This document shows positions 12,148 to 24,833 of a DNA stretch of 64,000 nt, in pieces (the stretch's first letter is position 1; each line of letters begins with the position of its first letter). Below the pieces are notes generated by a model. That model was not told the origin of the DNA, did not search any database, and saw only the letters and a program-made list of their open reading frames with translations. The stretch covers positions 107,494 to 171,493 of the forward strand of contig JAUCBJ010001071.1 of assembly GCA_032718475.1 (NCBI GenBank), written 5' to 3'. The stretch is from Nemertoderma westbladi (lineage: Eukaryota > Xenacoelomorpha > Nemertodermatida > Nemertodermatidae). The position numbers and the translations under genes are program-made.

Positions 12148-15067
12148 TAGAAATTACGATCGGTGTATCCGCCGGTCGAGGTACCTGGTTGATCGATATC
12201 AACTTCAGTGGAGCGAGGTCTAATGGCCTTTAGGGCGCGTCTTAGGACAGCAGCTCCTACTGGTCCCTGACGAGTCGTCTGGACAATAGCGGTAGGTGGA
12301 CCATGAGTGGTGAGAAACCTCCTCGGTTTAATGGTTCTTTCCAGCTCGCGTTCTCGGGCTCGATATTCGTAGGGCCGTCGAGATACTTCCTGTAACTCAG
12401 GGTGCGAGTTGATAAATAAATCGCCATACTCAGGGTCTTGACGGATGAAATTGATCAAATGGTATGAATTAATATCATTAGGATTGACGTTCCTGAGATA
12501 TTTTCGAACAAATTTGGTGGAAATACACTCACCAACACGCTTCATTAGTTCGTAACTCGGTGTGCGTGTTTTTTGTTCAACAGACGCGAATAGATAAGGA
12601 TGGAACGCGTAAACTCCCTCGTAGGCGCGTCCAGGGTAATAGCGATGGCGTGACTCACAATGTAAGTCCGCGTTCACTTCCCAAGCCCGGATGTAGCGCA
12701 GGGTAATCATCTCATCTACGCTTTCCAGATCGCAGTTAAAAGGGCAATTAAAACTGGGATGTCCTTTAAGTTGACAGTAGTGGCATTGAGTCATAAATTG
12801 GGGGCAGACTGCAAAAATGTGCGAGTTATTGAGTCTGCAATACACACAATAGATCTCCATCATCGGTTGTTCATGGAAATAGGAGCAGGGTACGTCTGAG
12901 TCCATAGGGGTGAAATGATCTCTCGATCGCATAATCGGCAACGTTTTCGAGAAACATAGTTGGCATGCCGATAATCGTATGCGGTGAGACATTGTGGACC
13001 TTGATACCATTCCAAGACGTAGTCGTTATCGCTGCTCCGGGGCGCTGTAGGCTGAATCTCCTCAGATTCTAAGCATATTGGTTCATCTTCCAATTGCATA
13101 GCTGAGATAGGTGCGGCTGTCTCCGCAAGCGAACCCACTGTCTGAACTTCCACGACAGAATAACCCATGGGTATTCGAGGTCTTTGTATAACAGATGAAT
13201 GTAAGTTCTGTATACAAACGTCCTTGAAAAGGGCGAATCCTGCGCTGTCTAACTTCTCCGCAGCTGAGTCTCTTAGGCTGAGTTTGGTCAGAGCGCGGTC
13301 CTTGAACTGACTATCAACGTTACGGAACGGAGTCAGAAAGCGCCTGAAACATTCGAAGCGAATAAATTTATTGTGTTCATCTAGCTTGGCGAGTTTGGTT
13401 CCAAGTATTAAGGGATGGGCGCGTATGGTGCGACTGCACACATCGGCTAGCCAACCGGCAAGTGCGGCGTTATCAAAGATCGTGTATATAGCTAAGGAGG
13501 GACGAAGTGGAACACTCATAAAGCTATACGCGGCGCCAGGTGCGGTCAATGGTCTGTCAAAGTATAATCGAGAATAATGATCTCCATATACTTGTTGTTA
13601 GTTGATAGGATTTCCAACCTTGAAATTCCATCCGTATTCTTGAAAGGCAAGATGTCCAATGGAGGTTCGTTGTACTTTAGTAATGCCGCTGGGTGTATTT
13701 GCATACATAGTGCGGAAGAAACCTCGGCCTTCTGCCCAGGGAGCAATCAGCTGAGTATCGACGAAAGGGTATGGAATGTTCTCCATGTTCCGAAAGTCGT
13801 TTTGGAGATCTCCATAAACAGCTGAGCCGATTTTAAGGATTCTTTCGTTAAACAACATCTCGAGCACGGGCTGGGGTAACATCGATCCATCGATACCCAT
13901 GGCCAGTTTGCGCTCGGTGTCAGTGAAGATCCTTTTCCGATCTTCTGCCGAATAGCGTCAAACGCGTTTCGTACAACGCTCTCTTCGACTTCGGTAACGG
14001 GTTGTATCGGGGTTAAGCCTGGACGGTTGTACGGGTTAAACGGCAATATTAGATGACCGCGTCCTAATCCGGCTAGGTAGGGTTGGCGAATATCTAGTGA
14101 GCCCACTACCGGAGTGCCACCGATTAATTGTTCGGGTAACACAAGATCTTTAAATAGTGAGTACAGTTCAGGGGGATCCGTTATACTATTAGGATCAAGC
14201 GTTTGAGGTCTCACTGAGGAATGAGGAGGTCTGACCGAGTATTCCGGAACTCTGATCATCGGTTTATTTAAGGATCGTTTGAGTCGAGCGAGCGTAGGTG
14301 ATACGTCGAACAGGTTTCGCTCGAAACTCCCATAAGTATATCGTGTAAAACTGTGTTTAGCGCAATGTCTCCGCGGATGTTTATGTCTTTCCGTTTGCTG
14401 ATTGGGTCTAGGGCATTCGTCGCAGTAATACCAAAGACGCACGTCCTGCAGGGGAAATGCGGGTGATCGTTCTCCAGTTTTACAATATTCCTCCATCTGT
14501 TCGAAGCTATCTGGTATGACAGGTAGCGGTCGATCGGCGGTAAGATACATCATAGTGAAATAAAGTCGTTTGAGTTCTGTCATGGGGTCATGATGTATAC
14601 CTTGAGGATATCGAGTTTCTAGATTTTGTTGACTGGCAATATTGAGATATGTTTCTCTCAGGAATTCCAGATAATCGTTGAAGTCGCTGCGTTTATCCGG
14701 CTCTTCAACGTCTTCCCTTTCGAGTCTGTTTCGAATAGAATTCTCGTGTTCTATTCTCAGTTTATCGTTCCGACTCCGCTGGGTATCTTTCGGTGTCTAC
14801 ATCGTCCGTATCGTGTAAATCGATAGGATGGCCAGTAGTTAAGAAGTCCATATACGTACCATTACGATGCGTATAGCGAGCGGTGAATTTTCTATAGTCC
14901 AATTCACGCGTAAGTTGCTCCTGGGACATTGGTGGTTCGATATAACGACCATCGTCCTCCGTAGTAGTTGGACCAGCGTCGACGCGTATCAAGCTATCAA
15001 CAAACGCTTGTAAAGGTAGAGTATATCGCTCCCTGATACCAAGATCATCTTCTATCAACTCAGTCAT
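12096..15067 (-). pseudogene. Second ORF of the BEL-like element, zinc-knuckle protein of unknown family, broken
   Basis: Roughly 990 codons on the minus strand, starting at ATG 15067 and ending inside the 3' LTR at 12096. The frame is broken by one-base shifts near 14762, 13920 and 12990 and by an in-frame TAA at 13598. Joined segments are coherent and use codons unlike the AT-rich surroundings, so this was once a real gene. Cysteine/histidine clusters are visible: C-x2-C with histidines near 14340-14430; a retroviral-type CCHC knuckle C-x2-C-x4-H-x4-C near 12750-12795; and just before it a C-x2-C-x5-H-x4-C variant. No protease, RT, integrase or membrane segment is seen. The knuckles suggest a gag-like or RNA-binding role, yet the position, between pol and the 3' LTR, is the usual env position. 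I do not recognise the family. Confidence 0.6.
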
Positions 15068-16689
15068 ATCTGCTATATGAGTTAATCAATATTATAATGA
15101 GTTTATATTTAGGCTAGCGGGCGTCGCTGCCTACCCCTCTCTGCCCCCAGACAGTGCAAGATCCTCAGCGCCGATGTACCGTCGTTGCTGTGTTTTCGCC
15201 AACGTAGTAGCTACACAACGACAACGATAACTGGCACAAGTCACTCCACTGTCCGTCCCAAAGGCTTAGATTTACTTCAGGTTTTTTGCTGCAGAGTTAG
15301 GGCTACTTTCACAATTGCGACTCGCTACTGTAAACACACTTTAGTAGTAACATTCACCTATAAACGCACAAATTCCACACAACTGTCACAAATTGTACAC
15401 ATTCGGGCCATTTGTCCGTTAGTCAAGTGCCTTCCAGAATGCCACGTTATTATTATGTATCCTTGGATACTAGCAGTATGCTATTTATTCCTTATGCTAT
15501 TCAATGGGGCAAGCTTTCTATGGTTCTTTTAACTCACTTCTAATTCTAGCGTGGTTGTTGCTATGGTGACATTATGGAAAGCTAGCGGTAGAATTAGGGT
15601 AATTCTCATGCATACAGATCTGGGATGCTATTTAATAGTAATTCTTTAATTGTCAATATCCCCTTTATACATGATTTTATGAATTTTATCGGCTATTGAC
15701 TATATATTGGAGATTCTCGCACACTAATACACTTAATAGGGTGAATCTCCGCTCCCATGATCTATTAATTAATGGAATTTTGGGAATGTTATAAATTGTA
15801 TAAAAATGACAATTTATCAAATTCATTAAAATATGAATTTAAATTTATTCCCGTAAATTTTATTATTTAACATTAAATAGACACAATTTTATTCCAGAGC
15901 ATGTCTGGGGACTGGGATCCTTGATTCTAGGAAATTTGTCTTTTTAAGAGTATCGGTAAGTGCTACGATATCTTAATTGACTAGAATTTTAAAGGATCTG
16001 AATTTGACAGACTTTATAAATATTAATAATTAATATTTAAGATGTGCACCGGTTTATTCCAGAACTTGTCTGGGGACGTTAACCACTGATTCTAGAATTT
16101 TGTCTTCAAGTATATCGGTGGGTGCCGCGATATCTTAATCGACTAGAATTACAGATGGTCAAAGGGTTTAACAGATTTATTTGCGTTGTACGCTACTGTT
16201 AAAGGGACATCACGCTACTATATGTATTATTTAATATACGGTATGAGAGCAATATCGCAAGAAGCAATGTCAGTGAGAAGAGGCAAGTCGTTTCCAAGGT
16301 CTACCCAGAGCTTGGTTTAGCCGAGACACGAGGATCTGAATTTTGCATTCCTAATACTCTACTTTACCAATAATACTTGAATATAGTAGGAGCTTTATTG
16401 TACTTTAATAAGTACGGATATTTCATCTTACTGTAGTTACGTATTTGTAATGTAATACGGACAGTAAGGAAAGAGAAAAAGAATTATTTCTCGCCGTCGC
16501 TCTAAATATATAATATATGTAATAAACACTAATATATATTGCACTATTCTACTAAATAATCGCTAAAATAACATTTTACTAAATAAAATTAAAGAAAACG
16601 ATTATAATAAAATTACATAATAATACATACATAAATATAAAATAATAAGAATATAAAATAATATAGTCACACACCCACTCCAGACGTTG
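15068..16689. other. AT-rich spacer of the BEL-like element with a ~100-bp duplication
   Basis: No supportable gene. A block starting ATTCCAGAGCATGTCTGGGG at 15891-15992 recurs in diverged form at 16055-16154 (ATTCCAGAACTTGTCTGGGG). Both copies end in ATCTTAATYGACTAGAATT. The part at 15100-15300 is GC-richer than the rest. Confidence 0.6.
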
Positions 16690-19600
16690 TTAAGTTGGGG
16701 AGTCCCTAGATGTTTGTTGGATTAGGGAGGTGGTCGTGGGAAGAGTATCTTGCCTTCCATAGTTTCCGGAGAGTTCTCTGTCTCTTTCCAGTAAACATAA
16801 ACGACCAACTGGGCGATTGAGCTGCTGTGTCTCGAAGACAATTCCCGGTTTCTTAAAGTTACGTCGCATGACGACGAGTTCTACCGATCGCACCAAACCA
16901 TCATCCGAGATGTGAGTCTCGATGACACGACCTGTCTGCCACCGCTTACGTGGAAGGCAATTATAACACAACCGCTTATCCCACATGACTTCCCGTCTAT
17001 CCTTTAATGATTTCTTTAGGAATTCATCACACACATTCAAACGGTGGGGCCCATCACACAGAGCACATTTCGGTTTGATGTTACTTACCTTATTTTGAAT
17101 AACGTTGTGCACACTCGTTCTTTCTTCGGGCTTTCTTACCTAAATTATCTTAGGAGACGTAGGAGGGGTTTTTCTTACCTGTTCTCTCCTGTCATTGGTT
17201 CGAGACTTGAATTTACTTACGTCTTTAGGCGTTTTGTTGACATAATAAGATCTTTCAGTGTCTTTCCTGCTGTCCTCTTCTTGAGAAGCCTGGCTTTCGC
17301 CGTCGTTGGTATAACACACTGGTGTTACCTTTCTCCTAGAAACAGGTTTCTCACTTACCTTGTTTTCCGGTGTCTTCTCTCTGGACTGCTTTAGGAGCTG
17401 TAATTTCACTTCTCCATCTAAGAATGACATGAGATCAGCCATGGTAGGGTCTCGTCGTTGTTGTTCCATCATATATAACACTTTCTTATCCCAGCGTGTA
17501 CCTACTCCACCCTTCGGTATAGTAGAGGCCACGGCTCCAATAACCATAGAACTCTGATATTCATGAGACTTACCTAGCCAATCTAATTGTCTACAGATCT
17601 CCTGAATCTCATCGGAAAACTCTATAATCCCACTGCTAATGAACTTTCGGGGGGCTACCAATTTTGCATACAAATACCTAGCTATGTTATTCCTATTACC
17701 ATACCTGATGTTTAGGGTATCCCAAACTTGTCTTAGTCCATCTGGATGTCCAATAAACTTTAACGCCATTAACTTGGGAGATCCTTCCAAGCACTCGATG
17801 AGGAATCTAAGTTTCTCTCCGTTAGATAACACAGAGTTCTGTATGTTATCCTTGTAATATTCATTAAAAGGTTACCATTTCATCTCATCTCCATTAAACT
17901 TGACGATCTCTCCCACCTTTACCGCTTGACGGGCTTCGGTTCTAGCCATTTGACGCGTAAAACTTTCTTGGGCCATCGTATTATTTAATATCGAGTTATC
18001 GGTATATAAATTTCTCGGATTATGATCAGGTCTATATGGAATATCATTGTCAACAGGTTTATAATTACCCTTAATAGGGTTTACTATAGGAGTTTCTACT
18101 TCACTAGCAGTATAGATGCGTGTAGGCTCCACACCTTGCGCATGAAATACTTCAGACCTAACAGGTTGACACATTGTTACCGGGGTTGGTGGTATACCCC
18201 TTTGTGTATTTACTAATTTATCGCGTTCTAACGCGATACTCTGCTGCACCTCTTGCAACTCTAACCTACTTTCCCTTACTGTTCCTTTAAACTGATGAAC
18301 AGTCTCCTGCATCTGCCCAAGCAGGAGATTCATCCCCCGCCGCCCCTCATCCACCCACTCGACCGCCGAAGAGGGAGCCGCCAACATAGAGGCGGGCGAG
18401 CGAGAGACGACGGGCGATAAATTCTTGATCTCTCGCTCGGCGTCCAGGACGGGTTCGGACTCGGGAACAGCCCTACTGGGCACAGGTAGTTTAGTACTGT
18501 GCAAAGGGAATTTAGAGGTAGGTTCTGGGAGTACAGGTGTCTCTATCACCAAAGGGGTGGCTTCGAGAACAGGCCTAATTATTTCCGGTTCATCTACTAT
18601 AGTAGGGAGTCTTTCTACTTTAATAATTTGGTCTGTGAGTTCTGTACTACCTAAGTCTGTGCTAGCTAGTTGCCTTATAACAGCTGGGGGCAAATCAGGC
18701 AATTTCTGACGGTGGGACATTCTTCTACGCCTACTTAGACGAGATCTATTTCCTCCGCCTTCAGGATCGGTGGTATCGCCTTCATCAGAGGATGTAAATC
18801 CCTGTCGTTTGGGAGTAGATCGACTCATCATCTGCATTTGACTAGCTGTTAACTGTTTATTTATGCAGTCTTGATTCTCTTGAATATTTTCCAACTCTAG
18901 TTGGGTGGTCTCTTCAGATGCTCTTCGTTCTGCTTCTGCCACTGCTATCTTTCTTTCCGCCTCTGCCGCTGCCGCTTTTGCCTCTGCCGCTGCCGCCTTT
19001 CTTTCCGCCGCTGCCTCTGCCGCCTTTCTTTCCGCTTCTGCCTCGGCCATTGCCGCTGCTGCCATCTTTCTGTCTTCTATACGTTTTTTCTTGACTTGTT
19101 CTTCTCGGACCCTAGCGATGCGGAGTCTTTCATCAAATTTAGCTTGGTTCGCAGCTAACATTTCCGCATCGATTGCGTCCAACACAAGCTTGGCTCCTTC
19201 ACTATTAGGGCGAAGTCCATACAGCCGCCTCCTCAACTCTTCGTCACCTAGGAATCTTTGATAGTCTGACAGATAGATGTCAATAGCATCCCTCTTATGC
19301 AGTTTCTCAGCTGTCGCCTCACTTTCCACTTGGGAAAAGGTAGCGTCTGTTGATTCTCCATGGGTTGAGCGCTCATCCAGCCGAACTTTCCACTGGGCCG
19401 TTTCTTGAACCTGGAGACTCACCCGCTGGAACCAAGTCTTTACAGCAACTTGCAACGACGTGTCTTGTCTTCTTTTCGAAGCTTCCTCAAAGGCCGATAG
19501 GATTAGTCTGATTCTTAGAATTCTTTCTCGAACTTGATAAAGCAGCTCTCCCTGCTCTTGAGGTCCTTGGGGTTGTCGATACAGTTGTTCTTCTAATCGC

Positions 19601-20232
19601 TCCAAAGAGCTGAAGAATCCCTGTACGTATCCTGCTGCCGACCTCTTCCATACAGCTGGATCACTGGTGTCTTTTGTTACTCCCATCCTGTGTTACTCCC
19701 CTTCCGATAAGTCAAACGGGAGTCCGGGTCCGGGGAAGTTCCATTGCTACTCGACAATAGACTTCAGTTCCTCCCTTGTGTATCCCGCATAACTATCCTT
19801 GGTCGATCGCTTACTTCTCGCCCAATCAATTTGGTGTTCCTCCACCGCAATCAATACCCTAGTGAGTACGGCTGCAGGAAGGATGAGAAGGGGATCTGAA
19901 TAAACCGCATCTGCCATCTTAGCTCCGCGCTCGGGTGTCAGCTCTACAGTATCCGCACTACTGTAGCTGTCGGGTCGCTGAGAAATAAGTTCTCGGCTCG
20001 AGTGTTGCTGATGTTCCGCTGCTTCTTGGTCTCGCTTGACTTGGGCTCTAGTGCCTATGATGGACCTACGGTGTTGGACTAGCCTAGGGTCTGATACTAC
20101 TACTGGAGGGATGATCTTTCTTACAGTAGGAGGTGAGTTGAACTTCGGTCTCACACGTTCCACACTCCTATCTGGGTCACAGATGGTTGTATCTAGGAGA
20201 CTGTCTGACAGGTTTTGCTTTGTGTCAGACAT
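16690..20232 (-). pseudogene. gag: BEL/Pao gag fused to the C-terminal pol domain (DUF5641), internally deleted
   Basis: One continuous frame of about 1,180 codons on the minus strand, broken only by in-frame stops at 19747 (TAG), about 19696 (TAA), 17872 (TAA) and 17140 (TAG); no frameshift. The first ~160 codons are Ser/Pro-rich. The middle has an Ala/Glu/Lys-rich coiled coil (about 18900-19080). At 17140-17880 comes the DUF1759 capsid-like domain typical of BEL/Pao gag, then a first zinc knuckle near 17000-17060 (C-x2-C-x3-H-x4-C) and a following Y-N-C. Directly after YNCLPRK the sequence jumps to R-W-x-T-G-R-V-I-E and ends in R-L-C-L-L-E, the DUF5641 domain that normally closes BEL pol. 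Everything between (protease, RT, RNase H, integrase core) is deleted with the frame kept. Confidence 0.82.
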
Positions 20233-22134
20233 GTTTGTTTGTACAGTTGAATGCCTACTGCTATATTACAGTTAAAGCTAGTCTAGTAATTCAGTATCAC
20301 TGTTAGCCTAGTAATTAATTACCGATATCATTACTCTATGTAATGTGATATATATACAATATAATAGAGTACCGGTATTTACTTATAGTATATATAAGTA
20401 TTATTACAGACCAAGTTTGTCACAGAATACCGGTATATAATTTCAGCGCAAATATATAAATATATAATAAGCCTATCGTGAATACCGGTATACAGCTTAC
20501 ACTTATAGTATATATAAGTATAATTACAGACTAGAATTAATTACAGAATACCGATATATAATTTCAGCGCAAATTTATAGAAATAAATATAATAAGCCTA
20601 TTGTAAATACCGGTATGTCAATTATTTTAGAATAATTGAATTTCTGAATTTTAGGGGTTACTTGGTTACTTTACTTTACCTTATTGTCGTTATTTAAGCA
20701 GTAGTCCAACTGACATTAAGACCTAATTGTTATATGACAGGCCTACTATTTTATAAATTGGTTTGAGTTGATTTATAATATATATACCCGTTTAATGGCT
20801 TTGTTACAATATTTGAAATAAATGTTATTATTTCTGGGAAGGAGTCACTACACAGAAGCTGTACGCTCTCAGTGAAGTGCTACTTGTTGGACACTAAAAC
20901 AAATAATTCTAATTTGCCTAAGTTACTTAATACTACAAATTACGTACAATTCGGGTGAGATTACAATCTCTAAATAAACACAAAAATTACACGTACGAAT
21001 TTTTAGGGTAATTTCACAAGAAGTCTACAAACCAGCCTAACAAAGGGTTAGAATATCTGGTTATTACAAACGGACTGGATACTACGGTATTTGAAAGTAA
21101 CAAAGCAGTAGTAAATATAATGTGTTGTTCAGATAGGAAAAATACCACCGTCTGACGACTTATAGCCGTATCACTATAAGTACTAGGTTATGTATCACGG
21201 AGTGTTCCTACCTAGAAGTTAATTACCGCGGCCTACCAGAGCCAACGTGCCTATTAACCACTTTACAACACAAATATACTGCCTACACACTAATTACCTT
21301 CGGAAAGCACTGTACACTAAACCCTAAATTAGGTACAAGTACTTATACAACAAATAACTAGCAGTTAGAAATACTTGTACAGCTAAAGGGACCACGGTAT
21401 CTGCCGGAGTGACCAAAGCATAAAATCTCCAGTCTTTACCTACGCCAAACAGCCCTGATGTAGTACCGGGGTTAATTTAACTATAACGGTATGTATAACA
21501 AGCACAATTACTGTAGGAATAAACTTGGGGGTATGAATGTTGCGAATAATCGCATAAACTCTGAATAATAAATATTACGCTACGCGTACAGACTACACAA
21601 ACAAAATACAGACCAAACGCTGGCAGACTACTATCAAGCCTAAACAAACTACAGTATATGCAGACTCCGAAATGGTTAGTTAGTATGCGTTCTAACCGAG
21701 TAGTACGACTTATTCTTTCGGGGGGATTTACCTTACAGCACTGGAAGCCCCTACATTCCTAACTAGTACTTTATCGGACATACACTCTACACACACTGCA
21801 ATCTCTTCAGACTTAACAACAGTCAGACAACAGTCCAGCCTACAAATTATCTGTACAATCTGAGCAGGCTTACACATCTTCTGCTCAATATTAACCTACA
21901 AATAAATAAAACTGACAGAAATAAGTAAACCATACAAAGGAATAAGGGGTGATCAATCCCTAATCCCCTAACAGCCTACAATATACAATATATCACAATC
22001 GAAATAATACTGGTGTACCTGTACTGCTGTAAGTACCGGTTCGGGTGGTTAGGTAGTTAGGCCTACTGGATACCAGTCGACCGGTACTTTAGTCTTTATT
22101 GCCTACGTCGCAATAAAGATCCAATAACTGTTAT
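20233..22134. other. 5' leader of the BEL-like element, with a ~120-bp tandem duplication
   Basis: Non-coding on both strands. Two copies of a ~120-bp unit lie at about 20373-20495 and 20496-20620 and share ACTTATAGTATATATAAGTA, AATACCGRTATATAATTTC and AATAAGCCTAT. The primer-binding site should lie just below 22135 on the minus strand. I cannot match it to a tRNA. Confidence 0.6.
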
Positions 22135-22917
22135 TGTTCGCGCTTTCAGACCTTTAGCAGTTTAACCTGCCAAATTTAGGTGTCTTCTAGGTTATAAATC
22201 AACTTTAGCCTATGACGAGTATTGGATACACTACATTAGCCGAAGCCAGCCTATGCGTGACCATTCACCCGCTGGATATACCCGGGAGACTGGATTCGGA
22301 AGCTCTGACCTTATTGCGGTGTAGGCCTACTGTATTATTAGATTGATCGTTAATATATAATCTCTGACAAATATTATTCACTTTCGGGAAATATCAACAG
22401 TTCCTTTAGGACGTGGCGCTCTAAGTATGTAAACAGAGTTATGACTTACACTAAACACAACGGGATGGCTAATGATTCACGTATAAAGCGCATTCTTTAG
22501 GAGATGCTTTGTTATCTGTCACAATCATGCACACTACCGCACAATGCTGCACACCGATCTGCCGACCTTCACTAATTTTAGTCACATATAAAGAGAACAG
22601 CAACCGACACATGTAGTGCCTATGAAATAGCATTAGATTCACTCCAAAACCACTTTAATGTAAATCGCAATTGCTATATGTAACCTGTCTCTTACCTTCA
22701 GTATATCAAGAAGATTGGGGTTTTATGATTATTTATCGATATTATCCAAATATAATAATATTCCATCAACTGATATAATTAATAACCGACAGTAAATAGC
22801 AGTAAAAATGCGGTGTTTGTAGGTGACAATATGATTTGTAACAATATGAATTGCGTTGATAACAGTTATACGTTTCTATGATCAAAGCCTACTAATGTTT
22901 GGCTAAAGTCTGAAACA
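22135..22917 (-). repeat. 5' LTR of the BEL-like element
   Basis: Copy of 11369-12147 at about 99% identity. On the minus strand it starts TGTTTCAG and ends GCGAACA. A short open frame crossing it (22866-23057) repeats the last codons of the second ORF because those codons belong to the LTR. Confidence 0.88.
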
Positions 22918-23747
22918 TAGAAATTCCAAAGCCGGTGTTCTGGCATCAGGAAAAATACACACACTGACTGAATTGCGTGAGTTTCTGTATACAATGTCCA
23001 ACACAGAGTGAAAACCGCTCTGATTGGTCGACCGAACAAAGAACGAACAAAGAACAAAGAAAAAGTTACACGTGGACACAGCTGATAGATGTCGTCATCT
23101 GAGTTCCGATGTTTAGAGTATTTGGCTTATTGCGACATAAAATCGCTAGTTATGTCCGCTAAAGTACACATACAGAAGAAATGGCTTTTTATGTCCACTA
23201 AAACACCGGTACAGTAAGGAAACGGCTTTTTATGTCCGTTAAAACAACTACAGAGTACTTTGCGGGGAAAATAACCAGCTAATTCCGCAAAAGCCTTTAC
23301 ACTCACAATCGACGTCATCGTCGTTGCCACCATCGTCGCTCGGGTGGACATTTCGTCACTTGGGCGGACATTTCGTCGCTTGTGCACACTTTTCTTATGA
23401 CGTCATCTCTGTCATTATTCGACGACTGCTCCGTGTCCGCCTGTGACCAAATGTCCCGTTTTTGGCGAAATGTTCGCCCGAGACCAACGGCGAATTTTAT
23501 TTTCCAGTTCCTAGTCGTACTCGTTGGGCGTGATGACGGAGCTGAGATTGAAACTTAAGCATAAGCATCCGCCAGTTACAATTACAGTAATGCAAGTTAT
23601 GTCATTCAGTGTTTTTGACTAGGTTTTGGTACGAAAAAGTTACGAAAAATGGCAAGAAAGAGACCCAAAAAACCTGGCAAAATGCAGATAAATGTCGAAA
23701 ATGTTGCTAAAAACTGCTACATTTTGAAAAATTCCAAATCAAACCAT
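22918..23747. other. Flank of the BEL-like element, no gene seen
   Basis: Contains a diverged triplicated motif of the form TTTTATGTCCRCTAAAA near 23135-23245 and CG-rich stretches (GACGTCATCGTCG near 23310). No supportable ORF. Confidence 0.5.
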
Positions 23748-23763
23748 CCCCCCCCCCCCCCCC
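23748..23763. repeat. Poly-C tract, 16 C
   Basis: Uninterrupted run of 16 C at the left edge of the 83-bp minisatellite. Confidence 0.95.
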
Positions 23764-23767
23764 AAAC

Positions 23768-24650
23768 CATTGCAAATTGCAGAAAAATGCTGAAAATGAT
23801 GCGAAAAAGTGCAAAATTTTGCTAAATGCCAAGTCAAAAACGCCAAACCACTTGGCAAATTGCAGAAAAATGCTGAAAATGATGCGAAAAAGTGCAAAAT
23901 TTTGCTAAATGCCAAGTCAAAAACGCCAAACCACTTGGCAAATTGCAGAAAAATGGGGAAAATGATGCGAAAAAGTGCAAAATTTTGCTAAATGCCAAGT
24001 CAAAAACGCCAAACCACTTGGCAAATTGCAGAAAAATGCTGAAAATGATGCGAAAAAGTACAAAATTTTGCTAAATGCCAAGTCAAAATCGCCATACCAC
24101 TTGGCAAATTGCGGAAAAATGCTGAAAATGATGCGAAAAAGTGCAAAATTTTGCTAAATGCCAAGTCAAAATCGCCATACCACTTGGCAAATTGCAGAAA
24201 AATGGTTAAAATGATGCGAAAAAGTGCAAAATTTTGCTAAATGCCAAGTCAAAATCGCCGAACCACTTGGCAAATTGCAGAAAAATTGGGAAAATGATGC
24301 GAAAAAGTGCAAAATTTTCCTAAATGCCAAGTCAAAATCGCCGAACCACTTGGCAAATTGCAGAAAAATGGGGAAAATGATGCGAAAAAGTGCAAAATTT
24401 TGCTAAATGCCAAGTCAAAAACGCCAAACCACTTGGCAAATTGCAGAAAAATGCTGAAAATGATGCGAAAAAGTGCAAAATTTTGCTAAATGCCAAGTCA
24501 AAATCGCCATACCACTTGGCAAATTGCAGAAAAATGGTTAAAATGATGCGAAAAAGTGCAAAATTTTGCTAAATGCCAAGTCAAAATCGCCAAACCACTT
24601 GGCAAATTGCAGAAAAATGTTGAAATGATGCGAAAAATTTGCAAAATGCC
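23768..24650. repeat. 83-bp minisatellite, about 10.5 copies
   Basis: An 83-bp unit containing GATGCGAAAAAGTGCAAAAT, CTAAATGCCAAGTCAAAA and CCACTTGGCAAATTGCAGAA repeats head to tail. Small variations (ATGCTG, ATGGGG, ATGGTT; ACGCCAAA, TCGCCATA, TCGCCGAA) form a mosaic between units. Sixty-codon ORFs every 83 bp are repeat shadows. The right edge decays after 24600. Confidence 0.95.
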
Positions 24651-24833
24651 AAACCACTTGCTGAAATGCCTTTGGTCGCTTTCAGTTTCGTGTTTTATTT
24701 CCTTCTCTTTAAATTTTTCTTGAAGTAGCCTGCCTAATCGGTAAAAACAAATGTTTTATTGTCCAAAAGGTCTAAAGTTCACATTTTTGGTTCCGACAGA
24801 GCGCATAATTTTAGAGTTTAAATTTACACCAGA

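Larger units (their letters stand above)
11369..22917 (-). mobile_element. BEL/Pao-derived LTR element lacking pol core, with an extra ORF
   Basis: Two near-identical direct repeats of about 780 bp bound 11.5 kb. Read on the minus strand the LTRs run TGTTTCAG...GCGCGAACA, with the TGTT/AACA termini usual for BEL elements. Order on the minus strand: 5' LTR (22917-22135), 1.9-kb leader, gag joined to the terminal pol domain (20232-16690), 1.6-kb spacer, second long ORF (15067-12096), 3' LTR (12147-11369). Protease, reverse transcriptase, RNase H and integrase are absent. I found no convincing target-site duplication: CTCAC precedes 11369 and TAGAA follows 22917. Eight further bases outside the LTR (TAGAAATT) are shared on the right side of both copies, so the exact boundary is uncertain. 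Confidence 0.82.

Noticed and set aside
18901-19261. Cys- or Ala-rich plus-strand ORFs
   Set aside because: Antisense shadows of the Ala/Glu-rich coiled coil of gag.
16690-20232. Programmed readthrough of the gag stop codons
   Set aside because: There are four in-frame stops, and the neighbouring ORF carries frameshifts. Ordinary decay explains them better.
11364-22922. Five-base target duplication for the BEL-like element
   Set aside because: CTCAC on the left and TAGAA on the right do not match, so none is claimed.
23768-24650. CRISPR array (regular 83-bp spacing)
   Set aside because: The whole unit repeats with no unique spacers, and the context is eukaryotic.
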